A stretch of 54,483 nucleotides of DNA from an uncultured Mucilaginibacter sp. Its GTDB lineage: Bacteria > Bacteroidota > Bacteroidia > Sphingobacteriales > Sphingobacteriaceae. Positions 9,588 through 16,958 of the stretch are shown here, piece after piece; position 1 is the first letter of the stretch; each line of letters begins with the position of its first letter. Made by a program: the position numbers and the translations under genes. The notes beneath the pieces are model-generated. The model was not told the DNA's origin, did not search any database, and worked only from the letters and a program-made list of their open reading frames with translations. Location of the stretch: positions 1 to 54,483 of the forward strand of contig CAIPPO010000093.1 of assembly GCA_903866915.1 (NCBI GenBank), in the 5' to 3' direction.

Positions 9588-10286
9588 TTAAGCTACAATA
9601 ATCTCTACGTTATGGCCTATAAATAGTCCGCTTTCAATAACACCTGTAATTGCCTTGATCTTCTTTTCCAATTCGTTGTCGATCTCTTCAAACCGTGCAT
9701 CCAGTATAAGATTCCCATTTTCGGTAATCACCGGACCATCTTTGCCTTTTGCCAGACGTAAGCTCAATTCAGTAAGCCCAAGCTTGTTTAACTGAAATTC
9801 AACCGCTAATAACGCCTGCGGAAAAACTTCAATCGGAATCGGAAAATTGCTTCCTAATTTTTTAACCTGTTTAGTTTCATCCACCAAAATATAATTAACC
9901 GGACTGGACCTGATCATCAGTTTTTCCTTAAACATCGCCCCACCCCTGCCTTTAATCAGGCTGTGATTGGGGTCAACCTCATCAGCGCCGTCAAATAACC
10001 AATCGGGTCTGTGTTCATACAAAGTTATCAGCGGGATACCTAGCTCACTACAAGCCAACGCTATTTCAATTGATGTAGGTATCGCTTTAATATTTAACCT
10101 TTCCTGTTCAACTTTTTTTGCAATTGCCAACAGCGCCAGATAAGATGTCGATCCTGACCCAATGCCTATAACATCGCCTTCTTTAACCTTTTTTGCGATC
10201 TCATCCGCAACCTTTTGTTTCCCTTCCCTATTGATAATGGTATCGGACCACGCAAGGTTTTTAATAATATCGCTATCCCAATTCAT
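9588..10286 (-). CDS. rpiA: Ribose-5-phosphate isomerase A
   Basis: A 232-residue isomerase interconverting ribose 5-phosphate and ribulose 5-phosphate. Recognisable sites are GIGSGSTSYLAL (41-52) for the phosphate, DGADEVD (99-105) and KGRGGAMFKEK (112-122), the last holding the catalytic glutamate E121. The first 15 residues extend slightly beyond the usual start, but no better internal methionine is available. It sits between tkt (84 bases upstream) and tal (28 bases downstream). The 84-base gap is the largest within the operon, so an internal promoter is possible, though I see no clear one. Confidence 0.93.
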   Translation of the reverse strand: MNWDSDIIKNLAWSDTIINREGKQKVADEIAKKVKEGDVIGIGSGSTSYLALLAIAKKVEQERLNIKAIPTSIEIALACSELGIPLITLYEHRPDWLFDGADEVDPNHSLIKGRGGAMFKEKLMIRSSPVNYILVDETKQVKKLGSNFPIPIEVFPQALLAVEFQLNKLGLTELSLRLAKGKDGPVITENGNLILDARFEEIDNELEKKIKAITGVIESGLFIGHNVEIIVA

Positions 10287-10370
10287 CTCTTCGGTTTTAA
10301 AATTTGTGTTCCCGAAAACAAACAGTTAAAAAAAACACCACAAATATTTACGTGAAAAACTAAAGGATGC

Positions 10371-12389
10371 TTATTTCACCAATGCTTTTGCCTTCTTCAC
10401 CACATTCTCTACTGTAAACCCAAATTCCACAAATAATTGCTCGGCAGGTGCCGATTCGCCAAAACCATTCATTGCAATCACATCACCTTTATCGCCGACA
10501 TATTTATGCCATCCCAACGGAGAACCGGCCTCAACTGCCAGACGCTTTTTGACAGATTTCGGAAATACCTTTTCCTTATAGGAGTCAGATTGTTTTTCAA
10601 ACAGTTCCCACGAAGGCATACTCACCACTCTGGCATCAATGCCGTCGGCTTTTAATTTTTCCTGGGCTTGCATGATCAGGGACACTTCCGAACCTGTTGC
10701 GATCAAAATCACATCGGGTTTTTTCTTTGAATCTGAAAGTATATAGGCACCCTTTTCCAGCTTTGAAGCCTTACCATATTTCTCCTGGTCAAGAATCGGT
10801 AATCCCTGACGACTAAACACCAATACTACCGGGCCGTCTTTATGTTCCAAAGCCACGCGCCATGCTTGTGCAGTTTCATTGGCATCTGCAGGGCGAATAA
10901 CCAAAGTGTTAGGTATTGAACGAAGAGATACCAATTGTTCTATCGGTTGGTGGGTGGTACCGTCTTCACCTAAACCGATACTGTCATGTGTATAAACAAA
11001 AATCGGTCTGATCTTCATGATCGCAGCCAGGCGGATCGGTGGGCGCATGTATTCCGAAAACATCAGGAAAGTTGCCCCAAAAGGTATGATGCCTTTAGTT
11101 AACGCCATACCGTTCAAAGCCGAACCCATAGCATGTTCGCGTATCCCGAAATGGAAATTTCGCCCGTCGCGGTTTTCAACCGTAAATGATTTATATGCCT
11201 TGAGGTTCGTGTCCGTCGATGGCGCCAAATCAGCGGAACCGCCGATGAGGTTTGGCAGCGCATCTGCAATTGCATTCAATACCTTTCCTGAGGCCTGGCG
11301 GGTAGCCATTTTACCCTCAGTTGCGCTAAATACCGGTAAGTTTGCATCCCATCCTTTAGGCAGATCGCCCGTAACGGCTTGTTCATATTCTGCTGCTAAT
11401 TCAGGAAATGCTGCTTTATAATTGGCATACAATTCGTCCCATTTTTTTTCGGTTACTGCTCCTTTTGCACCACTTGCCTGGTAGAATTTTAATACTTCGG
11501 AGGGTACTACAAATGATTGTTCGGGGTCAAACCCAAAGAATTTTTTTACTAATTTTATTTCATCTGCACCAAGTGGCGAACCGTGCGCACCAGCGGTATC
11601 AACTTTATTCGGACTACCATAAGCAATGTGCGACCGTACTTTAATAATTGACGGCTTGCTGATTTCCTCCTTTGCATTTTGGATAGCATTTGCAACAGCT
11701 TTAATATCATTGGCGTCATCAACAATCTGTACATGCCAGCCGTATGCCCGGAAACGTTCGGCTACATCTTCGTTAAAAGTGATATCAGTATCGCCCTCGA
11801 TTGAAATGTGGTTATCATCATATAAGTAAATGATGTTACCCAGTTCAAGGTGACCGGCCAAAGAAGCAGCTTCAGAAGCTACACCTTCCATCAGGTCGCC
11901 ATCACTGCAAATGGCATATATTTTATAGTCAAACAAGTCAAATCCTGGTCTGTTGTAACGCGCGGCCAGGTATTTCTGAGCAATAGCAAAACCAACACCA
12001 TTTGCAAATCCTTGCCCTAATGGTCCGGTGGTAACTTCTATCCCGTCAAGTAATCCATATTCAGGGTGCCCGGCAGTTTTACTGTGCAATTGGCGGAAGT
12101 TTTTGATATCATCCAGGGTAAGGTTATAACCAGTCAGGTATAAAAAACTATATTGGAACATACAGGCATGGCCTGCAGAAAGGATAAACCTGTCGCGATT
12201 AGCCCAATTAGGATTTTTGGGGTTATAATTAAGAACACTGGACCAAAGTACATGACCAATTGGAGCGAGCGCCATTGGTGTACCGGGGTGTCCTGAATTT
12301 GCTTTTTGAACGGCATCAGCAGACAATATCCTCACGGTATTTATTGCCAATTGTTCTATGTCTTTTTGTTCTGATTTTTTTGCAGCCAT
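10371..12389 (-). CDS. tkt: Transketolase
   Basis: A 672-residue thiamine-diphosphate enzyme transferring two-carbon units between pentose, triose, tetrose and hexose phosphates. The N-terminal NSGHPGTPMALAPIGHVLW stretch (about 32-50) supplies substrate histidines. The ThDP/metal motif begins SDGDLMEG and ends near DDNHISIEGDT. The pyrimidine domain has GIREHAMG and the C-terminal transketolase domain is complete. It is a full single-chain enzyme, not a split pair. It lies 32 bases downstream of the ROK kinase gene. An antisense frame over its middle is a shadow. Confidence 0.96.
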   Translation of the reverse strand: MAAKKSEQKDIEQLAINTVRILSADAVQKANSGHPGTPMALAPIGHVLWSSVLNYNPKNPNWANRDRFILSAGHACMFQYSFLYLTGYNLTLDDIKNFRQLHSKTAGHPEYGLLDGIEVTTGPLGQGFANGVGFAIAQKYLAARYNRPGFDLFDYKIYAICSDGDLMEGVASEAASLAGHLELGNIIYLYDDNHISIEGDTDITFNEDVAERFRAYGWHVQIVDDANDIKAVANAIQNAKEEISKPSIIKVRSHIAYGSPNKVDTAGAHGSPLGADEIKLVKKFFGFDPEQSFVVPSEVLKFYQASGAKGAVTEKKWDELYANYKAAFPELAAEYEQAVTGDLPKGWDANLPVFSATEGKMATRQASGKVLNAIADALPNLIGGSADLAPSTDTNLKAYKSFTVENRDGRNFHFGIREHAMGSALNGMALTKGIIPFGATFLMFSEYMRPPIRLAAIMKIRPIFVYTHDSIGLGEDGTTHQPIEQLVSLRSIPNTLVIRPADANETAQAWRVALEHKDGPVVLVFSRQGLPILDQEKYGKASKLEKGAYILSDSKKKPDVILIATGSEVSLIMQAQEKLKADGIDARVVSMPSWELFEKQSDSYKEKVFPKSVKKRLAVEAGSPLGWHKYVGDKGDVIAMNGFGESAPAEQLFVEFGFTVENVVKKAKALVK

Positions 12390-12421
12390 TTTTTGCCTGT
12401 TTATTTTAGAGTATGTATTTA

Positions 12422-13180
12422 TTATTCAACCAACGTTGGTACCGAGGTAATCAGGTCATGCCGCTCGTCTTTTAGCCACAAGCGCGATCCTCCTTTAATA
12501 CCTTGTTGATTGGTTACTATTTTGATATTCTTTTCGAGTTTAAAGTTCAATTTATCTGAATTACCGCCACCAACATAAAGTGTGTCATAATTGACTACGG
12601 TTTTTAAAACCTTTAACACTTTTTTCATGCGGTTGTTCCATTTTTTTACGCCTTCTTTTTGCAAAGCCTTATCACCTATAAATTCATCATAATCTTTTCC
12701 TTTTGAAAACGGATGGTGAGATATTTCCAGGTGCGGCATTAATTGTCCGTCAACCAGCAATGCTGTACCGAAGCCGGTACCCAGTGTAACAACCATTTCT
12801 AAACCAATTCCGCTTACCAAACCAAGCCCCTGCATATCAGCATCATTTACTACGCGTGTGGGCTTGCCCAATTCGGTCTCTATCCCTTTGCTCAGGTCAA
12901 AATCCTTCCAGGCTTCGGTTCCAAGGTTAGGTGCAGTCTTAATAATACCGCGCTTTACGTAACCCGGAAAGCCTACTGATATTAAATCATACGCCGGGAA
13001 TTCTTTTACCAGCTTCTTTACCGCAGCAATCATATTTTCGGGCGTAGAAGGCATTGGTGTTGGAAATTTCTGATACTCCATCTGAAGTTCACCCTTTTCA
13101 TTCAATATGGTGGCTTTGATGTGTGATCCACCTATATCGATGGAAAGAATTTTTGGTGCAGCACTTTTGATTTTTTTCAT
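12422..13180 (-). CDS. ppgK: ROK-family glucokinase, polyphosphate-glucokinase type
   Basis: A 252-residue sugar kinase, probably phosphorylating glucose to glucose 6-phosphate and so feeding the operon it heads. The phosphate-1 loop is DIGGSHIKA (about 15-23), the catalytic aspartate lies in VVNDADMQGLG, and the phosphate-2 loop is LGTGFGTALLVDG. The zinc CxCGxxGC motif of typical ROK kinases is missing and the C-terminus is short; both are features of the polyphosphate/ATP glucokinase (PpgK) subgroup. The donor (polyphosphate or ATP) is inferred. It is the first gene of the minus-strand operon, 32 bases before tkt, with a candidate -7 box about 70 bases upstream. Confidence 0.85.
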   Translation of the reverse strand: MKKIKSAAPKILSIDIGGSHIKATILNEKGELQMEYQKFPTPMPSTPENMIAAVKKLVKEFPAYDLISVGFPGYVKRGIIKTAPNLGTEAWKDFDLSKGIETELGKPTRVVNDADMQGLGLVSGIGLEMVVTLGTGFGTALLVDGQLMPHLEISHHPFSKGKDYDEFIGDKALQKEGVKKWNNRMKKVLKVLKTVVNYDTLYVGGGNSDKLNFKLEKNIKIVTNQQGIKGGSRLWLKDERHDLITSVPTLVE

Positions 13181-13214
13181 GAAATAATTAATAGAGGTCT
13201 ATATTGGTTGGTGA

Positions 13215-13366
13215 GTGTTTCTACTATGATAAATCCTGTATCGTGTGAGAGCAAAATTAAAACAAGTATCGGTTTACTAAAGGCTATTTTGCTTTGTTTT
13301 TTTTCCTTTATTTATATTAAAAAAATGGTAAAAAAGGGAACCCGAATGCATTGTGTTTCTACTATG
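13215..13366. repeat. 14-bp direct repeat pair upstream of ppgK
   Basis: GTGTTTCTACTATG occurs at 13215-13228 and again at 13353-13366, in the same orientation and 138 bases apart, flanking the likely promoter area of the pentose phosphate operon. The 13181-13573 stretch otherwise holds the candidate -7 box and the tRNA terminator; no coding sequence was recognised in it. Confidence 0.45.
13252..13259 (-). promoter_or_regulatory. Candidate -7 box of the ppgK-to-pgl operon
   Basis: On the minus strand these bases read TAATTTTG, matching the Bacteroidota housekeeping -7 consensus TAnnTTTG, 72 bases before the ppgK start codon. No convincing -33 TTTG box is seen at the expected distance, so the call is tentative. 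Confidence 0.35.
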
Positions 13367-13502
13367 CAATAATAAGTAAATTACAATTTTAAACAACACC
13401 GCTATTGAATTTATATATCGCTCAATTTGAGTTATTTTGAACCGATAATACGTTACAGAATTGCGCTATGAGAAATAATGAATGCGCAGGCGTTAAAAGA
13501 AA

Positions 13503-13567
13503 AAGTAGAAAGCTTAATGCATTGGCCGGATTAATTTGATTCAGGTTTTTTGCGCAGCTTTCTACTT
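13503..13567 (-). terminator. Terminator of the tRNA-Cys transcript
   Basis: A perfect 12-bp inverted repeat (AAGTAGAAAGCT at 13503-13514 and its complement at 13556-13567) with a 41-base loop starts 7 bases after the 3' end of the tRNA. On the minus strand the hairpin runs straight into TTTTTCTTTT, the expected uridine tail. The long loop is unusual but the stem plus tail supports factor-independent termination. Confidence 0.65.
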
Positions 13568-13573
13568 AAATTG

Positions 13574-13644
13574 ACGTCGGGGGCAGATTCGAACTGCCGT
13601 TAAAGGTTTTGCAGACCATTACCTATCCGCTCGGTCACCCGACT
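13574..13644 (-). tRNA. tRNA-Cys (GCA anticodon)
   Basis: The minus strand folds into a cloverleaf: acceptor 13644-13638 against 13581-13575, anticodon loop CTGCAAA with anticodon GCA, and a perfect 5-bp T stem (GGCAG/CTGCC) around the loop TTCGAAT. The unpaired base after the acceptor (position 73) is U, the universal identity base of cysteine tRNAs. CCA is not encoded. Two oddities: the first acceptor pair would be A-G, and the anticodon stem has one T-T mismatch. The next gene upstream on the same strand is the cysteine-free peroxiredoxin-fold gene. Confidence 0.88.
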
Positions 13645-13650
13645 AAATTA

Positions 13651-13670
13651 TGCCCTGCTTTTGCAGGGCA
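13651..13670 (-). terminator. Hairpin between the peroxiredoxin-fold gene and tRNA-Cys
   Basis: A perfect 8-bp stem, TGCCCTGC and its complement, closes a TTTT loop 7 bases before the tRNA 5' end and 32 bases after the stop of the 13702-14331 gene. There is no strong T run on the minus strand, so it may be a terminator or a processing structure. Confidence 0.45.
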
Positions 13671-13701
13671 TTGTTGTAACCAAAAAAAAACTAAAAAAAC
13701 A

Positions 13702-14331
13702 CTATAAAAAAGCTCTTGATCCGGCAATCGACGATATCAGTGCTTCTGCCGGAATATCTTTTGAAAAATCCCAATCAACATAATCGAATAATATCTTTCC
13801 CTGTGATGAAATAACGTATGTTGAAAGCAAGGGAACATTACTGTCAATTCCCGAAAATTTGTCCCAAACAGGGTCTTGATCAGAGTAGATTCCAAATTTC
13901 TCGGCAATTACATTCCCGATATCATAGTAGAAACTGAGTGAAAGGCTATTATCCCAGACTATCTTTTCAAGTCCTTTCTCTTTTTCATTACTAACAACTA
14001 GTAAATTGGCATTGACGGCTTTGATTTGTTGCTTTAATTGATCAAGCTTAATCAATAAATTAAGTGAATGTGATCTCCATTGGGTTGAGTAAAAAGCCAC
14101 AATTAGCGGTTTATTAAGCAACTTTAACAAGTTTATTGGCGCTATTTTCTCAACTCCGTTACTGAATTGCTGCCAATGAAAATTACTTTTCTCAAAACTA
14201 AAATTTGGAACCTGATCACCCTGCCGCAATGGGTTTAGGTCTTTCTTTTTACTATAACCAAATTCAAGCTCCTGAATAATTTCTGACATGTCAAATAGTG
14301 GATATTTGTTATAATTTAAAGCACCTGCCAT
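13702..14331 (-). CDS. AhpC/TSA-like (peroxiredoxin-fold) protein lacking all cysteines
   Basis: A 209-residue protein resembling the peroxiredoxin-like/AhpC-TSA family: a GDQVPNFSF opening (about residue 38), then a central strand ending in FYSTQWRSHSLNLL where active peroxiredoxins carry their peroxidatic cysteine, then the LLVVSNE and DIGNVIAEKFGIY segments characteristic of the thioredoxin fold. The sequence contains no cysteine at all, so classical peroxidase or disulfide chemistry is impossible. No signal peptide is apparent. Neighbours are tRNA-Cys downstream and, upstream, the lactonase gene 112 bases away. A binding or structural role is possible; function unknown. Confidence 0.7.
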   Translation of the reverse strand: MAGALNYNKYPLFDMSEIIQELEFGYSKKKDLNPLRQGDQVPNFSFEKSNFHWQQFSNGVEKIAPINLLKLLNKPLIVAFYSTQWRSHSLNLLIKLDQLKQQIKAVNANLLVVSNEKEKGLEKIVWDNSLSLSFYYDIGNVIAEKFGIYSDQDPVWDKFSGIDSNVPLLSTYVISSQGKILFDYVDWDFSKDIPAEALISSIAGSRAFL

Positions 14332-14443
14332 TGTTCTGTATATGTTTACAAAAGCAAATATATATTAAACCTATAGAAAAAGTAGTATAAATTACAAAAA
14401 AACTTAGAAATTTTACTAAAATACTGATATACAGTTCTATAAT

Positions 14444-15352
14444 TTATTCTACGCCCTTTGTTTTCATGCGTAAAATGTAAACAGCCCTGGAAGCTGTTAT
14501 AAAAAGAACATCTCTGTTGGTGCCGGCAAAGCAAAGATTAGAGGTCCATGGTTCGCCAATATCAATATGGGCTATTTGAACACCCTGAGTTGAAAATACC
14601 CTCACTCCTTTTCCAGTAAGATACACGTTTCCTTGTTCGTCCAGGGTCATACCATCAGAGCCCATATTGCAAAACAATTGCTTGTCCGTCAATTTACCAT
14701 CTGAAGTAATGGTGTATTTATAAGTCTTATTGCCTTGTATATCTGCAATATATAGATATTTTCCATCAGGGGTTCCAACAATACCATTTGGCTGTTGCAG
14801 GTCGTTGATCATATCAACAGGCTTGTTACTGCCTTTCTTCAGAAAATAAACGTCCTGGTCATTCAGGTCAGGTTTTTTGCGGTCCCAGTAATATCGTTGA
14901 TAGTAAGGGTCGGTAAAATATAGGTTGCCATTTGGTGCCACCCATACATCATTAGGACCATTTAATAAATGGCCTTCAAAATTTTTAACTAAAACTTTTA
15001 TTTTCTTTTTTGGGCTGATGGATATCAATTGCTCGTGTTCATCGGCACAACTGATGAGGTTACCTTTGCTATCGAAATAAGTGCCATTCGAACGACTGGT
15101 ATGCTGCATCCATAATGTCAGTTTACCATTAACATCGTATTCCCATATCTGGTTATTGGGTTGATCGGTAAAAAATACATTACCGTTTTTATCTACAGAT
15201 GCGCCTTCCGTAAAACTGAACTGATTCGAGATCATTTTAGGCTTTTCTTTTGCTTCAAATAATCCACCCGTTTGTGGTGTATCTATAACTGCTTTTGCCT
15301 GACAAAGCTGAGTAAGGCAAATGATAATAATTATGGCAATATTTTTTTTCAT
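14444..15352 (-). CDS. Secreted SMP-30/gluconolactonase-family sugar lactonase
   Basis: A six-bladed beta-propeller lactonase, 302 residues from the ATG at 15350-15352. That start gives a clean signal peptide (MKKNIAIIIIICLTQLCQA) and lies one base beyond the fucosidase stop (TGATATG); an earlier in-frame start would run into the fucosidase gene. The family's metal-site motifs are FTEGASVDKNGNVFFTD, LLNGPNDVWVAPNGNLYFTD and QQPNGIVGTPDGKYLYIAD. The protein should act in the periplasm or outside, opening an aldonolactone. Tight coupling to an alpha-L-fucosidase suggests a deoxysugar or oligosaccharide-derived lactone, but that is inference. Confidence 0.85.
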   Translation of the reverse strand: MKKNIAIIIIICLTQLCQAKAVIDTPQTGGLFEAKEKPKMISNQFSFTEGASVDKNGNVFFTDQPNNQIWEYDVNGKLTLWMQHTSRSNGTYFDSKGNLISCADEHEQLISISPKKKIKVLVKNFEGHLLNGPNDVWVAPNGNLYFTDPYYQRYYWDRKKPDLNDQDVYFLKKGSNKPVDMINDLQQPNGIVGTPDGKYLYIADIQGNKTYKYTITSDGKLTDKQLFCNMGSDGMTLDEQGNVYLTGKGVRVFSTQGVQIAHIDIGEPWTSNLCFAGTNRDVLFITASRAVYILRMKTKGVE

Positions 15353-15353
15353 A

Positions 15354-16859
15354 TCAAGGCGTATGGAATACCGGAGCTGGAAATTGCACCTTTTCAGCAT
15401 AAAGTCCAAAATCGCTAAGGGCGATGCATACTGGTGCTTTGGTTATCCGGAGTCTCACCTTTGATGTGCTGATACTATTTTCGAGTCTTATCAGGCGGTT
15501 TGCTCCGATACTTGTAGCTGTAGCAATCTCGCTCCATTTTCCGTCAAGCCAGGCATCAACTGCGATAGCATCAATTCGCTGTCCCAGTTTGATATTCTCC
15601 CGCAAGCGGATCACATTGAACATGGTTTTTTTATGCAGATCAAGTACCAATTGAGGTGTATGCACTTTATCGTCAGTTGCCCAATAACTGTAACGGTCCT
15701 TATCCAGCAAATGTGCCGGACCAAATTTGGGCAGGTTCCCTCCTCTTACATTGCTGGCCTTTAAAGATGCTCCTTTTGCAAGGTTAGTAGCAAAGGTTGC
15801 CTTCAAAATATCGCCAAATGTTTTCAGTTTACTAACGTCATCATCGTTGATGCGGCCTCGCTGATCGGGTTCAAGTCCAAGGTCGAGACAGGCACCGCGC
15901 CCTACACTTTTATAATAGAGGTTCAGTAATGAATCTGGTGATTTAGCCTTTCCATCCTGCGATTTATGGTAAAACCATCCCGGTCTGAAAGGTACATCAC
16001 ATTCGGCAGGCATCCAGTATTTGCCATCACGGTGGCCGGCAGTTCCCTCATAATCCTTAGTATAACCATTGCCCGGCATTTTTCCACTGTCCGGTGCATG
16101 TGGTGTATAAGTTGCCCAGCTGGTTTCACCGGCATGTCCTTCTTCATTACCCACCCATCGTACATCGGGTCCAACGTCGCCAAAAATGCAGGCATTAGGT
16201 TGTAATCTGCGGGCAATTCCCCAGGTTTTGTCCCAACCGTAATAGGTTGAACGGTCAATTTTGCGCACTTCTTTAGTGCCCCCGTAATAACCATCTCCCC
16301 CATTGGCGCCGTCATGCCATACAATAAATAAAGGTCCGTAATTACTGTATAACTCTTCCAATTGCTTGCGGTAAACATCAGTTACATATTCAGGCTTGCC
16401 GTAAAGCGGGCTGTTTCTATCCCATGGCGAGCAATACAGTCCCAGTTTCATACCCAGTTGTTTGCAGGCGTCACGGTATTCGCCTACGATATCACCTTTT
16501 CCATTTTTGTAGGGACTTTTTGAAATATTATGCTCCGTAGTTTTTGTAGGCCACATGCAAAAACCATCATGATGTTTTGCAACGATCACCACACCTTTAA
16601 ATCCACCGGCTTTAGCTGCACCCACAATTTGCAGGGCACTAAACTGGGTAGGGTTAACAATTGCCGCATCTTCATCGCCAAAGCCCCACTCCTTATCGGT
16701 ATAAGTATCCGGCCCGAAATGGATGATACAATACATTTCCGTTTCATGCCATTGCAACTGGCCATTGCTTGGTATTGGGCCGTAGGGTTTGGGGGCTGAT
16801 TGGCTGAAAACCATTGTTAATGGTAAACAGCTTATTAATAATAAGAGTAGTTTTTTCAC
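15354..16859 (-). CDS. GH29 alpha-L-fucosidase with C-terminal F5/8-type C domain
   Basis: A 501-residue secreted glycosidase that releases alpha-linked L-fucose. A signal peptide ends near FSQS (residues 1-20). The GH29 barrel shows HFGPDTYTDKEWGFG (about 47-61), AKHHDGFCMWPTKTTEHN (94-111) and LFIVWHDGANG (177-187), with D183 as likely nucleophile. From about residue 355 (NLAKGASLKASN) to the end a discoidin/F5-8C-like carbohydrate-binding beta-sandwich follows, with an SYWATDD strand. Length suits a GH29 enzyme with one binding domain. It is divergent from the GH3 gene across about 100 bases and is followed after one base by the lactonase. Confidence 0.9.
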   Translation of the reverse strand: MKKLLLLLISCLPLTMVFSQSAPKPYGPIPSNGQLQWHETEMYCIIHFGPDTYTDKEWGFGDEDAAIVNPTQFSALQIVGAAKAGGFKGVVIVAKHHDGFCMWPTKTTEHNISKSPYKNGKGDIVGEYRDACKQLGMKLGLYCSPWDRNSPLYGKPEYVTDVYRKQLEELYSNYGPLFIVWHDGANGGDGYYGGTKEVRKIDRSTYYGWDKTWGIARRLQPNACIFGDVGPDVRWVGNEEGHAGETSWATYTPHAPDSGKMPGNGYTKDYEGTAGHRDGKYWMPAECDVPFRPGWFYHKSQDGKAKSPDSLLNLYYKSVGRGACLDLGLEPDQRGRINDDDVSKLKTFGDILKATFATNLAKGASLKASNVRGGNLPKFGPAHLLDKDRYSYWATDDKVHTPQLVLDLHKKTMFNVIRLRENIKLGQRIDAIAVDAWLDGKWSEIATATSIGANRLIRLENSISTSKVRLRITKAPVCIALSDFGLYAEKVQFPAPVFHTP

Positions 16860-16933
16860 GAAATAGGGTTAAATTGATAAGCTAATGTAACACTTTTGCT
16901 CACGATATCAACCCGAATACCGCCAACGGATTT

Positions 16934-16941
16934 TATATTTG
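16934..16941 (+). promoter_or_regulatory. Candidate -7 box for the GH3 gene
   Basis: TATATTTG matches TAnnTTTG exactly and lies 17 bases before the preferred GH3 start codon. A transcript from here would start inside the frame's upstream extension, supporting the internal ATG. The 5' leader would be very short and no -33 box is obvious. Confidence 0.35.
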
Positions 16942-16958
16942 TTCAAGATACTTCATTT

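Noticed and set aside
11017..11421. Plus-strand frame of 134 codons
   Set aside because: Antisense to the transketolase gene, no recognisable domain.
15923..16378. Minus-strand frame of 151 codons in another phase
   Set aside because: Lies wholly inside the GH29 fucosidase in a shifted frame; the fucosidase reading is clearly the real one.
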